64,000 bases of DNA from Candidatus Methanarcanum hacksteinii (lineage in GTDB: Archaea > Thermoplasmatota > Thermoplasmata > Methanomassiliicoccales > Methanomethylophilaceae), in contig LVVQ01000001.1 in the NCBI GenBank assembly GCA_006954405.1, positions 1 to 64,000 on the forward strand. Direction: 5' to 3'. The translations under genes were made by a program, and so were the position numbers. The notes beneath the pieces are model-generated. The model saw only the letters and a program-made list of their open reading frames with translations. It had not been told where the DNA came from and made no database searches. Positions 35,139 to 44,168 of the stretch are shown here, piece by piece (the first letter of the stretch is position 1; each line of letters starts with the position of its first letter).

Positions 35139-37361
35139 CTACACGATCCTGATGAAACCGCGAGACATGAGCGCGCTCAGCACATCACATGCGGATTCTG
35201 CGATTGCGAGACAATCCTCGGCAGTATCGCTTATATGCTCTATCTCCAATGTCTGTGTTCCTGAAAGGTGGATGCATTGGGTCGTGAATGACTCGATACG
35301 ATAATCGAAATCGTCATCGATCAGTCTCCTTTCACCAAGGTATGTTCTTTGCTCATCCTCTGAATATTCATCAGTAGCGTACAGACTCATCTTGAAGACC
35401 CCTTGTACTAGATCACCTGTATATGAGAATAGAACATTCGATAGACCGTACTTCTCGCACAACTCATTATAGTAATCGGTACCTTCACTCATGTCCGCAT
35501 ATGTGGTCACGGTCATCTCCTGAACATATGCACCAGGTATGGTCACCTTACATCCCGCCACATCGCCATCTGTTGTATGTTGATCTCCACGTGAGAGAGT
35601 GAGTACGCCATCCACCTCATCATACACACTTTCCGAATACCCATCGATGACGACGATCATACGCCCCTCATGACTGGAAACTTCCAATTTCGACGTTGCA
35701 TGGTATTTGCCATCGCTGTCATTCAATTCAGGATTCGAATGCGTAATGGAATACCTGAATCCAAGAGGACTGAAATGCTCATCATTGTGTTTCTTGTTGT
35801 CCTCTTTTTTGTTGTCCTCTTTTTCATACAACTTATCTTTCCACTCATTCCACTTATCATTATCGATTGTGGAGACCGTCGTTACCGAATCCACTATCCT
35901 AACATACATACGGGACGTTAAGACCTGGAGGAGATTGTTGGCTGATTCTATTTTAGCAAGACAGTCCTCGGCAGTATCGCCTATGTGTTGTATCTCCAAT
36001 GTCTGTGTTCCTGAAAGAAGGATGCCGTAGACCGTAATCGACTCCATACGATAATCGAAATTGTCATCGATCTGTCTTTCGTTGACCGTGTGACTAAAAC
36101 CACCGTTCTCATTATATTGGATGTCGGCAGCATATAGGCTTACGATCCTCTTTCCATCATGGTCGAGAAGATATCTGCATGAGAAACTGACGTCGGACAG
36201 ATTGTACCTCTCACACAGCTCATTGTAATAATCGGTACCTGGGCACATATCCGCGAATGTTGTTACAACCATCTCCTGCATACGCACATCAGGGAAGAAT
36301 ACCTTGCACTCCTTCGGAACACCATCTATTATATGCTGCCCGTTCCTAGAGATGAGTATGCCTTCATCCGTGATATCGAAGTTGATATCTTTCGTTGCAA
36401 TTCCACTGAGAAGCACCATCTGACCGTCGCTACCACGGATCTGCAACTTCGACACTGCATGATATTTTCCATCGCCATCATCCAACACTGGGGATGTGTG
36501 ATCGATTGAGTATGCAGACTGCTTACCATAGTTGTTGTTTTGTCCACCGGTAGCCTCCTTTTGCCACGGATCCCATACTACATCAAGGACAGGGAAGGCA
36601 TTGTTGACCGAATCCACCATCCGGATGTTTCCTTTGTTCATCAGATAATTCAAAAGGTTCTCGGCAGAATAAATGCTAGCGAGAGATTCATCAACGGTAT
36701 GATCGATATGTTGTACCTCAAGATAGTCATCTGACGATAGGCGGATGCCGTATGCTGTGATCGGCACCATACGATAATTAAAATCCTGATCGAGGACCTT
36801 ATCTGAATCACACTTATTATGCAGATGATATTTGAGCCCGCCCGTAAAATGGGACGATACGTAGAACAATGCTTTCGATAAGTTGTATTTCTCACACAGC
36901 TCATTGTAGTAATCAGTTCCGGGACTAATATTATCATATGTTGTCACGGTCATCCTTTCCAACATGGTGTGTGGGAAGAACGCTTTGCATTCCGTCGACC
37001 ACTCTAGCGAATCAGGATTCAAGAATGATTTACTCTTGGATGATATCTCGATACCGCCAGGGACGAATTGATAGTCGATCTTCTCGTCCGAAGCACCGGT
37101 GAGAAGAAGGACCATCTCCCCCTTGCCGTTATGAATCTGTAACTTCGAGACGGCATAATACAGCCCATCTATCTCATTCAACTGAGGGTCTGTGTGAATG
37201 ACCGAGAATCTGTATCCAAACATATTGTCCTTCATGCCCTCATAGTGATTGCCTGTGTGATGCCATGCATCCCAATCGACATTACCTACGGTAGCGACGG
37301 TACCTACGGCAACACCTCCTCCCAAGACGACGAGGGCAATGAGAAGGGTCAGAGTCTTCAT
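35139..37361 (-). CDS. Secreted protein of three tandem ~235-residue repeats
   Basis: About 740 residues from the ATG at 37361; a TATA box (TTTATAGC, near 37,388) lies 26-27 nt upstream and the first residues form a signal peptide (TLTLLIALVVLGGG). An in-frame ATG at 37529 precedes the promoter and is rejected. Three homologous repeats (about 30-270, 275-505 and 510-740) each contain a W-x-x-W start, a KYHAVSKLQI-like strand, a T-TYADM-GTDYYNELCEKY block with one conserved cysteine, and end in TQTLEI-HI-DTAEDCLA...RIV. There is no C-terminal anchor. A lysine/aspartate-rich linker (EDNKKEDNKK) sits between repeats 2 and 3. It is the only gene found ending in TAG. Family unknown to me. Confidence 0.75.
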   Translation of the reverse strand: MKTLTLLIALVVLGGGVAVGTVATVGNVDWDAWHHTGNHYEGMKDNMFGYRFSVIHTDPQLNEIDGLYYAVSKLQIHNGKGEMVLLLTGASDEKIDYQFVPGGIEISSKSKSFLNPDSLEWSTECKAFFPHTMLERMTVTTYDNISPGTDYYNELCEKYNLSKALFYVSSHFTGGLKYHLHNKCDSDKVLDQDFNYRMVPITAYGIRLSSDDYLEVQHIDHTVDESLASIYSAENLLNYLMNKGNIRMVDSVNNAFPVLDVVWDPWQKEATGGQNNNYGKQSAYSIDHTSPVLDDGDGKYHAVSKLQIRGSDGQMVLLSGIATKDINFDITDEGILISRNGQHIIDGVPKECKVFFPDVRMQEMVVTTFADMCPGTDYYNELCERYNLSDVSFSCRYLLDHDGKRIVSLYAADIQYNENGGFSHTVNERQIDDNFDYRMESITVYGILLSGTQTLEIQHIGDTAEDCLAKIESANNLLQVLTSRMYVRIVDSVTTVSTIDNDKWNEWKDKLYEKEDNKKEDNKKHNDEHFSPLGFRYSITHSNPELNDSDGKYHATSKLEVSSHEGRMIVVIDGYSESVYDEVDGVLTLSRGDQHTTDGDVAGCKVTIPGAYVQEMTVTTYADMSEGTDYYNELCEKYGLSNVLFSYTGDLVQGVFKMSLYATDEYSEDEQRTYLGERRLIDDDFDYRIESFTTQCIHLSGTQTLEIEHISDTAEDCLAIAESACDVLSALMSRGFIRIV

Positions 37362-37525
37362 ATACGCTACGAGAGCGTTGGTAGCTATAAATGAATTTGT
37401 TCTACGATCCTGGATCCAACGTTCTTTGTCAGATGATGATGTGAAAAACGATGAGAAAAATGTTTGGATCGCGAACCGTATCGCTTTGAAATGAAAGGAT
37501 CGTGAGTATCGACCCGTACTGAATA

Positions 37526-38260
37526 TCAATCCCTTGGAACGACGTACGGCTTGCTTGCTCCATCGACCACCTTAGTGTCGATGTTGTAGACCTCACGAAT
37601 GATATCCTCTGTCATCCCATCGTTGGCGATCTCTGTGAATACGCTTCCGTTCTTCATGAGCACAAGCCTATTGGACAGGTGGATCGCCATGTTCAGATCG
37701 TGAGCGATCATTATCACTCCGACATTCCTCTCACGAGCTATATCGCGGATGATATGCATAGTCTCGTACGCATTGGAGATATCTAGGTTGGAAGTGGGTC
37801 CATCGAGCAGAAGCGTTCCCGCCTCCTGCACCAGTGCCCTGGCGATCTGAACCTTCTGGAACTCCCCTCCGCTGAGTGTATCCAGATATTTCACGGCGAA
37901 CCTATCCAGATCCATGGCATGGACCACTTCCCACACCACATCCATATCCTCCTTCCTAACGTTGACATCTATATACGGACGTCTGCCGACGAGTATGTAG
38001 TCCATCACTGTGAAATGGATGCGCGGAACCCTCTGCGGTACGTATGCGATCAGCTTCGAACGGTCCCTGAGCGAGATGTTCGATAGATCGGTGTTGTTGA
38101 CCATCACCTTCCCGTGGGATGGTTTCAGGATTCCGCACAGGCATTTCATCAACGTGGTCTTACCCACTCCGTTGGGGCCTAACAAGGAAACGATCTCACC
38201 CTCATCCACGGATATATCCACATCGCGAAGGATCTCCCTCTTGTTGTAGGAGAAGCTCAA
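37526..38260 (-). CDS. Orphan ABC ATPase with altered Walker B glutamate
   Basis: 244 residues, FecE/BtuD-like. Walker A GPNGVGKTT, Q-loop AYVPQRV, signature TLSGGEFQKVQ and switch histidine MIAHDLNM are normal, but Walker B reads TLLLDGPTSNLD: the catalytic glutamate is glycine (GGA, one transition from GAA). The start is TTG at 38260, forming a TTGA overlap with hypF; the frame upstream (EIIGLSFSY) looks like the normal ABC N-terminus but offers no ATG or GTG nearby. No permease or binding-protein gene adjoins it. It may work with permeases encoded elsewhere, or be a non-hydrolysing variant. Confidence 0.82.
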   Translation of the reverse strand: MSFSYNKREILRDVDISVDEGEIVSLLGPNGVGKTTLMKCLCGILKPSHGKVMVNNTDLSNISLRDRSKLIAYVPQRVPRIHFTVMDYILVGRRPYIDVNVRKEDMDVVWEVVHAMDLDRFAVKYLDTLSGGEFQKVQIARALVQEAGTLLLDGPTSNLDISNAYETMHIIRDIARERNVGVIMIAHDLNMAIHLSNRLVLMKNGSVFTEIANDGMTEDIIREVYNIDTKVVDGASKPYVVPRD

Positions 38261-40422
38261 TCCAATGATCTCAGCGCGATGATCGCCTGTCCGACGGATA
38301 TCCCTCCGTCGCCGTTCGGCACCTTGTTATGCAGGATCGGTTTCATGCCTCTCGCTCTGACCGCATTCTCGAACATTTGAGTTATCGGCCCGTTATATGA
38401 CACTCCGCCTGTGATGCCTATCGCATCTATGCCCCTATTCTGAGCATCGTCACAGGCCACATTGACCATCTCATCCATTATCGATCTGACGATGGAGTAC
38501 GCGATATCCTCCTTCTTCGCTTCACTCGAAGCATCGTTGAAAAGATGTGCAGTCTTGATGACACCGGACTCCGTGTATGTCTCATAACCCTCTAACATCG
38601 TACCTCTTCTCAGAAGAGGTTCCATCTTCATTGCCGGTTCCCCATCATATGTGCGAACATCACATACGCCCAACCAATATGACAAGGCATCCAATATCCT
38701 TCCCAAGGATGATGAGCCGATGCTGTTCGGGATGATCTTCCTCATGATCTGTGCATCCTTCTCCGGAACGATGCCGGTGTCCACACCATTGATCTCGTCG
38801 ATGGCGAACTTCAATCTTCTTATGTCATGGAGTGCCCTTTCGGAACCGATCAATGGTATGTATTCCAAATGAGCGAGCCTATCATAATGACCATATGTTG
38901 TGTGAAGGACCTCTCCTCCCCATGCCTGACCGTCATCACCATGTCCTGTCCCATCGACAGCGATGACGACCGCATCATCGACATCATTCTCAGCCATCAA
39001 TGATGCTGCATGGGCCCAATGATGTTGAACTTCGATCAACTCCGCACCGAATCTCTCAGACAATGTCTTAGCATACCGTCTATTGACATATCCTGGGTGG
39101 AGATCCATCGCTATCGCTTCAGGTCTGCATCCGAGCAGATCTATGAATGAATCCGTCGCAGATTCTAGATAATCGACCACGCCGAACGATTCTCCGTTCC
39201 CGATGTGCTGTGTGGTGTACATCCTACCGTCGGATGCGATGGTCGCTGTGAGATTCTCCTGAGCTCCCACTCCGACAGCGGAGTGTTTCGAGTCCACTTT
39301 GATGTATGAAGGGATGTAACCTCTGGATTTCCTGATGATCTGTTCCCTGTCGCCGTATGCTCTGACGACGGAATCGTCCGCACGGTTGATTATCCTCTGA
39401 TCATGTAGGAGATACACGTCCGCACCCAATGACATTATGCCGTCATCCTCCAGCACCATGGGTTCACCTGGAAGGTTAGCAGATGTCATTATCAGAGCAT
39501 CATGCTCCAGACAATCGAACAATATGTGCTGCATCCCCGTATATGGAAGGAATATCCCCACATTGTCCAATCCCGGGGCCAATCCTCTGCAGATATCCTC
39601 GGAGATCTTATCGGCAAGGACTATCGGCCTGTTAGGAGATAATAACAATTCCCTCTCCTTGGATGACAATTCCACATACCTCTCTGCAACATCGATGTCC
39701 CTGACCATCACGGCGAATGGCTTCTCCTTCCTGCCATACCATTCTCTCAGACGGTCTATGTTCTCAAGAACAGTACAAATGTGCATCCCGCCCCAGCTCT
39801 TAGCGATCCCGATCCTTCCTGAATCCATGTATTTGGCGAAGGTCGGTATCGGATCGCCATCGATCCCTGAACCGTTCCCGTCCACGATACGATATCTTGG
39901 GCCACAATCGGGACAACATACGGTCTGATGATGGAATCTCCTATCCGTCATGTCCGCATATTCACGCCCACAGGAATCGCACATTGGGAATTCCGCCATA
40001 GCGGTATTACCCCTGTCATACGGCAATGATGACAACAACGTAAATCTCGCACCGCAGTTGGTACACGTGGTGAACGCATATCCCTTACGCCTACCTTCTG
40101 ACCTCATCTCCTTGAGACATTCATCACAAACTGCGGTATCGGTAGGTATGCTCACGCCCTTGCTCCTATGTTCGGAATGCACTATAGAGAACGATGTGCA
40201 ATCGGGCATTGGTGTATCCAATATCTCTATCCTGTCGATGATCGCCAACGGAGGGAGACTCCTCTTGATGCCTTCGATCAATGCGTCCGCATCATCTACA
40301 TCGATCATCACCTTGGAACCATCGTTCCATACCCTCCCCCTGAGACCTAGGGAAGAGGCCACACGCTGTACCATTGGTCTGAAACCGACCCCTTGGACCG
40401 TGCCTTCGATGATGATCCTCAT
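38257..40422 (-). CDS. hypF: Carbamoyltransferase HypF, NiFe-hydrogenase maturation
   Basis: 721 residues in the full HypF layout: N-terminal acylphosphatase domain (GTVQGVGFRPMVQRV), two zinc-finger motifs (CDECLKEM to CTNCGARF, and CDSCGREY to CCPDCGP), a YrdC-like carbamoyl-adenylate domain, and a C-terminal Kae1-like domain with VQHHWAHAASL and VIAVDGTGHGDDG. It makes the thiocarboxamide on HypE that becomes the cyanide ligands of NiFe hydrogenase. It implies this organism has such a hydrogenase, though no structural or other hyp gene is in the window. A 53-base gap separates it from mtnP. Confidence 0.95.
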   Translation of the reverse strand: MRIIIEGTVQGVGFRPMVQRVASSLGLRGRVWNDGSKVMIDVDDADALIEGIKRSLPPLAIIDRIEILDTPMPDCTSFSIVHSEHRSKGVSIPTDTAVCDECLKEMRSEGRRKGYAFTTCTNCGARFTLLSSLPYDRGNTAMAEFPMCDSCGREYADMTDRRFHHQTVCCPDCGPRYRIVDGNGSGIDGDPIPTFAKYMDSGRIGIAKSWGGMHICTVLENIDRLREWYGRKEKPFAVMVRDIDVAERYVELSSKERELLLSPNRPIVLADKISEDICRGLAPGLDNVGIFLPYTGMQHILFDCLEHDALIMTSANLPGEPMVLEDDGIMSLGADVYLLHDQRIINRADDSVVRAYGDREQIIRKSRGYIPSYIKVDSKHSAVGVGAQENLTATIASDGRMYTTQHIGNGESFGVVDYLESATDSFIDLLGCRPEAIAMDLHPGYVNRRYAKTLSERFGAELIEVQHHWAHAASLMAENDVDDAVVIAVDGTGHGDDGQAWGGEVLHTTYGHYDRLAHLEYIPLIGSERALHDIRRLKFAIDEINGVDTGIVPEKDAQIMRKIIPNSIGSSSLGRILDALSYWLGVCDVRTYDGEPAMKMEPLLRRGTMLEGYETYTESGVIKTAHLFNDASSEAKKEDIAYSIVRSIMDEMVNVACDDAQNRGIDAIGITGGVSYNGPITQMFENAVRARGMKPILHNKVPNGDGGISVGQAIIALRSLD

Positions 40423-40475
40423 ATCCGCTCCGAATCCTTGTTCAAGGATGATCGAGATAGTTCCCGAAACAACCC

Positions 40476-41276
40476 TCAGATCTTGTTGAATCCTTCTATC
40501 GCGCCACTAGCTATAGGCTCATCGATGCAACTGCATGCAGGCAATCCCTCAAGCCTTGGAAGGGCGAGTTCGAGTATCCTGCATATCTTGTCAAGACATT
40601 CCGCCATCGTCTTGACGACCATCTCCATTGTGACGGTCTCCTCCTTCCACGCATCATAGTCCGTGATCGTGGCGAGTGAACAGTAACACATTCCCGCTTC
40701 CCTTGCGAGTTGGCATTCGGGGACCAAGGTCATACCTATGAGGTCTCCGCCGAGTATCCTGAACATCCTGCTCTCCGCTCTTGTAGAGAATCTTGGGCCT
40801 TCTATGCACACATATGCTCCGCCCATGTGGTATGGTATGCCCATCTCCTTCGCGCACTCGTCGAATACCTTGGACACCTGGGGACAGAATGGTTCCGGCA
40901 TGGCCATGTGGACCGTGCTGTCCATGAAGTATGTGTAATCCCTCTTCTTAGTGAAATCTATCATCTGATCGACGATCACCATATCCCCTGGCACATAATC
41001 CTCTCTCAATGAACCGACTGCACATGGGGATACGATTATCTCCACTCCGAGCTTCTTCAGAGCGTAGATGTTAGCTCTGTAAGGTACGCTCGAAGGAGGA
41101 TACTGATGATTGTTACCGTGTCTCGGCAGGAAAGCGACCTCCACGCCGTTGATCTTCCCGATCAATATCTCATCCGAAGGCTTTCCGAAAGGTGTGTCCG
41201 GGAATACTTTCTCCTTGAGTTCGAATCTCTCCGGATTGTATACTCCGGTCCCTCCGATTATTCCGATCTTAGGCAT
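40476..41276 (-). CDS. mtnP: S-methyl-5'-thioadenosine phosphorylase
   Basis: About 266 residues from the ATG at 41276, which lies 26 nt after a TATA box (41298-41306); a GTG two codons upstream is the alternative. Phosphorylase features are GIIGGTGVY, LPRHGNNHQYPPS, SPCAVGSL, DQMIDFTKKR, CIEGPRFSTRAES and the substrate-site TITDYDAW. It cleaves methylthioadenosine (and possibly 5'-deoxyadenosine) to adenine and the sugar-1-phosphate used by MtnA. Probably cotranscribed with hypF. Confidence 0.9.
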   Translation of the reverse strand: MPKIGIIGGTGVYNPERFELKEKVFPDTPFGKPSDEILIGKINGVEVAFLPRHGNNHQYPPSSVPYRANIYALKKLGVEIIVSPCAVGSLREDYVPGDMVIVDQMIDFTKKRDYTYFMDSTVHMAMPEPFCPQVSKVFDECAKEMGIPYHMGGAYVCIEGPRFSTRAESRMFRILGGDLIGMTLVPECQLAREAGMCYCSLATITDYDAWKEETVTMEMVVKTMAECLDKICRILELALPRLEGLPACSCIDEPIASGAIEGFNKI

Positions 41277-41297
41277 GACCACATGAATAACGTGGGC

Positions 41298-41306
41298 GTA
41301 TAAAAC
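41298..41306 (-). promoter_or_regulatory. TATA box for mtnP-hypF
   Basis: GTTTTATAC on the minus strand, centred 26 nt before the ATG at 41276. Confidence 0.55.
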
Positions 41307-41309
41307 AAG

Positions 41310-41339
41310 GGGTGCCCGCCCGTATGAGGCGGTTCACCC
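41310..41339 (-). terminator. Hairpin at the end of the hisB-F-IE-PHP operon
   Basis: Nested arms GGGTG / CACCC and CGCC / GGCG just after the stop of the PHP gene and directly before the mtnP promoter. No clear T-run. Confidence 0.4.
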
Positions 41340-41342
41340 TAT

Positions 41343-41990
41343 TCACAGATGCTTTATCGCATCGAAAGGTGTTTTCTGTATCGCAAGGTCAGCTTCATCC
41401 TTCGAAAGGCCTGCGCCCAATGCGACTGTGTATGCATCCTTCTCGGACATCAGATCCTCGGGAGCGTGCGCATCGGAATTGATGACCATCCTTGCCCCGA
41501 ATCTCCTTGCGAGATTCACGACATGGCCGTTGGTGATGTTGTGACCCTTCCTTCCGGTTATCTCGATGAGTACATCATTGTCCTTGGCGAACTGCATCTC
41601 ATCCTCGGTGATGAATCCAGGGTGTGCCAGCACGTCCACATCAGGATTCTTCGCAGCCTGCATGTTGGTCCCGCATTCCACAGGCTCGACCACGGTCTCC
41701 CCGTGCACAACGATCCATTCCGCTCCGAATCTCCTCGCATCTGCGATCACCTTGTCCATCTTGGACGGGGGGACATGCGTTATCTCCACGCCAGGGATGA
41801 CCTTTATCGAATCATCGGTGAGCTCCACAGCCCTGATGACATTCTTGACGACATGCTCCACATTGGTCATGTCCACATGATCCGTTATCGCGATTGCGCT
41901 TGCACCCAAGGTCTTGGCCGTCCTGACCAATTCCGCAGGGATCAATTCACCATCGCTGAATGTGCTGTGAGTGTGGAGTTCTGCTCTCAT
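41343..41990 (-). CDS. PHP-family phosphatase, probable histidinol phosphatase
   Basis: About 215 residues from the ATG at 41990, which overlaps the hisIE stop (ATGA); a longer ORF start is inside hisIE. PHP metal ligands are all visible: [38 protein letters not shown] and NSDAHAP. Being the last gene of a his operon, it most likely supplies histidinol-phosphate phosphatase, a step that no HisN or HisB-N homologue covers in this window. Some PHP proteins have other phosphatase or nuclease roles, so the activity is inferred. Confidence 0.82.
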   Translation of the reverse strand: MRAELHTHSTFSDGELIPAELVRTAKTLGASAIAITDHVDMTNVEHVVKNVIRAVELTDDSIKVIPGVEITHVPPSKMDKVIADARRFGAEWIVVHGETVVEPVECGTNMQAAKNPDVDVLAHPGFITEDEMQFAKDNDVLIEITGRKGHNITNGHVVNLARRFGARMVINSDAHAPEDLMSEKDAYTVALGAGLSKDEADLAIQKTPFDAIKHL

Positions 41991-42589
41991 TGTGCCCTCT
42001 CCGATAATTTCCTGTAGACCTCTTCCATCGGAAGTCCGGTCTTCTCTATGGCGACCATCGTGTGATAGATGAGATCGGCGAGTTCCCATGCCACCTCATC
42101 CTCCTCCTTGTCCTTTATGGCAAGAACGAATTCGGCCGCTTCCTCGACTATCTTCTTACACATCTTGGTCTCATCGTTGAATAACTTGACAGTGTAGCTC
42201 CCTTCTTCAGGATTGACCTTCCTGTCGTGGATAACCCTCTTCAGATCGGGGATTATGGCGGATGTCTCATCGAGTTCTCCATAGATGAGGTCGTAGAAAC
42301 ATGATGGTTTTCCTGTGTGACATGCGACGCCTTCCTGTTTCACCCTTACGAGCAACGTATCCGCATCACAATCCGTCTGCATGGATACGATCCTCTGCAC
42401 ATGTCCGGATTCCTCTCCCTTCTTCCAGAGCTTCTTCCTACTCCTGGACCAGAAGTGGGTGTATCCCGTCTCCTTCATGAGACGGACAGCCTCCTCATTG
42501 GACCAGGCCATCATGAGCACCTCGCCTGTTGTGCTATCCTGGACGATCACTGGAATCAGACCATTCGAATCGTATTTCAGATCGGTCAT
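41987..42589 (-). CDS. hisI: Bifunctional phosphoribosyl-AMP cyclohydrolase / phosphoribosyl-ATP pyrophosphatase
   Basis: 200 residues. The N-terminal HisI domain has [19 protein letters not shown], the metal residues DCDADTLL and the cysteine in [12 protein letters not shown]-terminal HisE domain (about residues 110-195) has [12 protein letters not shown] and ELADLIYH. It performs steps two and three of histidine synthesis in one polypeptide (hisIE). Overlaps hisF and the PHP gene by four bases each. Confidence 0.94.
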   Translation of the reverse strand: MTDLKYDSNGLIPVIVQDSTTGEVLMMAWSNEEAVRLMKETGYTHFWSRSRKKLWKKGEESGHVQRIVSMQTDCDADTLLVRVKQEGVACHTGKPSCFYDLIYGELDETSAIIPDLKRVIHDRKVNPEEGSYTVKLFNDETKMCKKIVEEAAEFVLAIKDKEEDEVAWELADLIYHTMVAIEKTGLPMEEVYRKLSERAQ

Positions 42590-43338
42590 CTGACAACAAC
42601 CCCTCTATCCTTGAGATACTGTTTCACATCCCCTACGGTGTATTCCTTGAAGTGGAATATCGATGCGGCCAATGCTGCTGCCGCATTCGTCTGTGTGAAC
42701 ACCTCATAGATGTGCTCCACACTACCACATCCGCCTGAGGCTATCACTGGTATGCTGACCGCATCCGCGATCGCAGCTGTGGCGGGGATGTCATACCCTG
42801 TCTTCACACCATCGGCATCCATCGATGTCAAGAGGATCTCTCCTGCACCGAGGTCCTGTGCCCTCTGTGCCCACTCCAATGCATCGAGTCCTGTATCCTT
42901 GGTACCGCCGTGTGTGACGACTGTCCATCCGTTATCCTTCTTCTTCACATCTATCGCAACGACGACACACTGCCTTCCGAAGTTCTCCGCACACTCTGTT
43001 ATCATATTGGGATTCATCACAGCGGCTGAATTGATCGATACCTTGTCCGCACCTGCGTTCAGTGCCTTCCTCATATCATCCACGGATGATACCCCTCCTC
43101 CTACACAGAGAGGAACGGTCAATCTCTCCGCAGTCTCCGTCACAATGTTGAGCATTGTCTTCCTGCCTTCGACCGATGCGGAGATGTCCAAGAACGTAAC
43201 CTCGTCCGCACCCTGATCCTCATACTCCTTAGCGAGGTCCGGCGGATATCCGACGTCCCTCAGATTCTTGAATTTGATACCTTTGACGACCTTGCCGTCC
43301 TTCATGTCGAGACATGGGATGATACGTTTAGCCAACAT
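42586..43338 (-). CDS. hisF: Imidazole glycerol phosphate synthase cyclase subunit
   Basis: 250 residues, (beta/alpha)8 barrel. Signatures are [16 protein letters not shown] (catalytic Asp), [32 protein letters not shown] (second catalytic Asp) and IASGGCG. It works with HisH, encoded in the other his operon at 46.1 kb. Overlaps hisB by one base and hisIE by four. Confidence 0.96.
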   Translation of the reverse strand: MLAKRIIPCLDMKDGKVVKGIKFKNLRDVGYPPDLAKEYEDQGADEVTFLDISASVEGRKTMLNIVTETAERLTVPLCVGGGVSSVDDMRKALNAGADKVSINSAAVMNPNMITECAENFGRQCVVVAIDVKKKDNGWTVVTHGGTKDTGLDALEWAQRAQDLGAGEILLTSMDADGVKTGYDIPATAAIADAVSIPVIASGGCGSVEHIYEVFTQTNAAAALAASIFHFKEYTVGDVKQYLKDRGVVVR

Positions 43339-43886
43339 CAGTTCACCTTGACCTTGTCTTTGGTACTCAGTTCCGTATCACGTTTGACCAATGCGGCACA
43401 CAATGCCTTGCCCATCGATTTGAATGATGCTTCGATGATGTGGTGCTCATCGAATCCTCTGAACTGCAATATGTGGAGCGTTATGCCTGCAGACATGGCG
43501 AAGCTCCTCATGAAGTGCTGATACAACGGATCGGGAATGTCTGTCTCGCAATATGGCCTGTCAACGATGTCCAATGATGTCATGACCATAGCATCATCCA
43601 TTACGACCGTTGCCGTGGCCATCCTCTCTATCGGAAAATCGTCAAGAGCCTTCGCGAATGCTTTCCCTATGCTGATAGCTACATCCTCGATCAAGTGGTG
43701 ATCGTTATCTCCTGTGGCCCTCATCCTTATGTCTATATTCGAGTACCTTGCGAACGTCTCGACCATGTGTTTTAGGAATTGGATGTCACATTCAACATCG
43801 AACGAACCCGTTCCGTCCAAATTGAGCTCGACCGTGATATCCGTTTCACGTGTCTTGCGTTCAATCTTTGCGATCCTGTCTGCCAT
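43338..43886 (-). CDS. hisB: Imidazoleglycerol-phosphate dehydratase
   Basis: 182 residues, the monofunctional HisB dehydratase length. The two characteristic histidine clusters for manganese are present, [12 protein letters not shown] and [15 protein letters not shown]. First gene of hisB-F-IE-PHP. A TATA-like GTTAAATAAG near 43,918-43,927 would give a leader of about ten nucleotides. Confidence 0.95.
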   Translation of the reverse strand: MADRIAKIERKTRETDITVELNLDGTGSFDVECDIQFLKHMVETFARYSNIDIRMRATGDNDHHLIEDVAISIGKAFAKALDDFPIERMATATVVMDDAMVMTSLDIVDRPYCETDIPDPLYQHFMRSFAMSAGITLHILQFRGFDEHHIIEASFKSMGKALCAALVKRDTELSTKDKVKVN

Positions 43887-43937
43887 GATATATCAACATC
43901 GATACGTACGGCATCGTCTTATTTAACACTTATAAAG

Positions 43938-43996
43938 GGAGGAATAGAGACCATCCGTTACAAAAAATTGGAGGAATAGATTTGGCGCAACGGATG
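43938..43996. repeat. Direct and inverted repeats in the hisB-CARF intergenic region
   Basis: GGAGGAATAGA occurs at 43938-43948 and again at 43970-43980. CATCCGTT (43952-43959) pairs with AACGGATG (43989-43996). The remaining intergenic DNA up to 44132 is AT-rich without a gene. Could be an RNA structure or regulatory spacing; unassigned. Confidence 0.35.
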
Positions 43997-44132
43997 TAAG
44001 ATGTTTCTCCTATGGATGGATTAGTTATCCAACATATATACTTTGCTAGCGAGCCTTCAATCTGCGGTCTTTAGAATTTAAAATCACGCGAAAAATATTC
44101 ATTTTCATCAAAAATTAAGCGATGTCATCCCA

Positions 44133-44151
44133 ATAACATTTATAATGTTAT
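44133..44151. promoter_or_regulatory. 19-bp palindrome containing the TATA box of the CARF regulator gene
   Basis: ATAACATTTATAATGTTAT: perfect 8-base arms around a TAT centre. The centre lies 26-27 nt upstream of the ATG at 44169, exactly where the TATA box of a leaderless transcript should be, so a dimer bound here would block TBP. Confidence 0.65.
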
Positions 44152-44168
44152 ATCTGTAGAAGATACGT

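Noticed and set aside
35085..35141. Pyrrolysine readthrough of the TAG stop of the triple-repeat protein
   Set aside because: The third repeat ends where the other two end, no conserved residues follow, and a hairpin comes soon after; ordinary termination is simpler.
41349..42017. 222-codon frame antisense to the PHP phosphatase
   Set aside because: His-rich shadow of a well-supported PHP gene.
41991..42089. Longer N-terminus for the PHP protein
   Set aside because: The extension lies in hisIE, while the internal ATG gives the operon-typical ATGA overlap and the expected HTH-metal start.
43887..44168. CRISPR array near the CARF regulator
   Set aside because: Only two short direct repeats (11 bases) are present; there is no regular repeat-spacer pattern and no cas gene.
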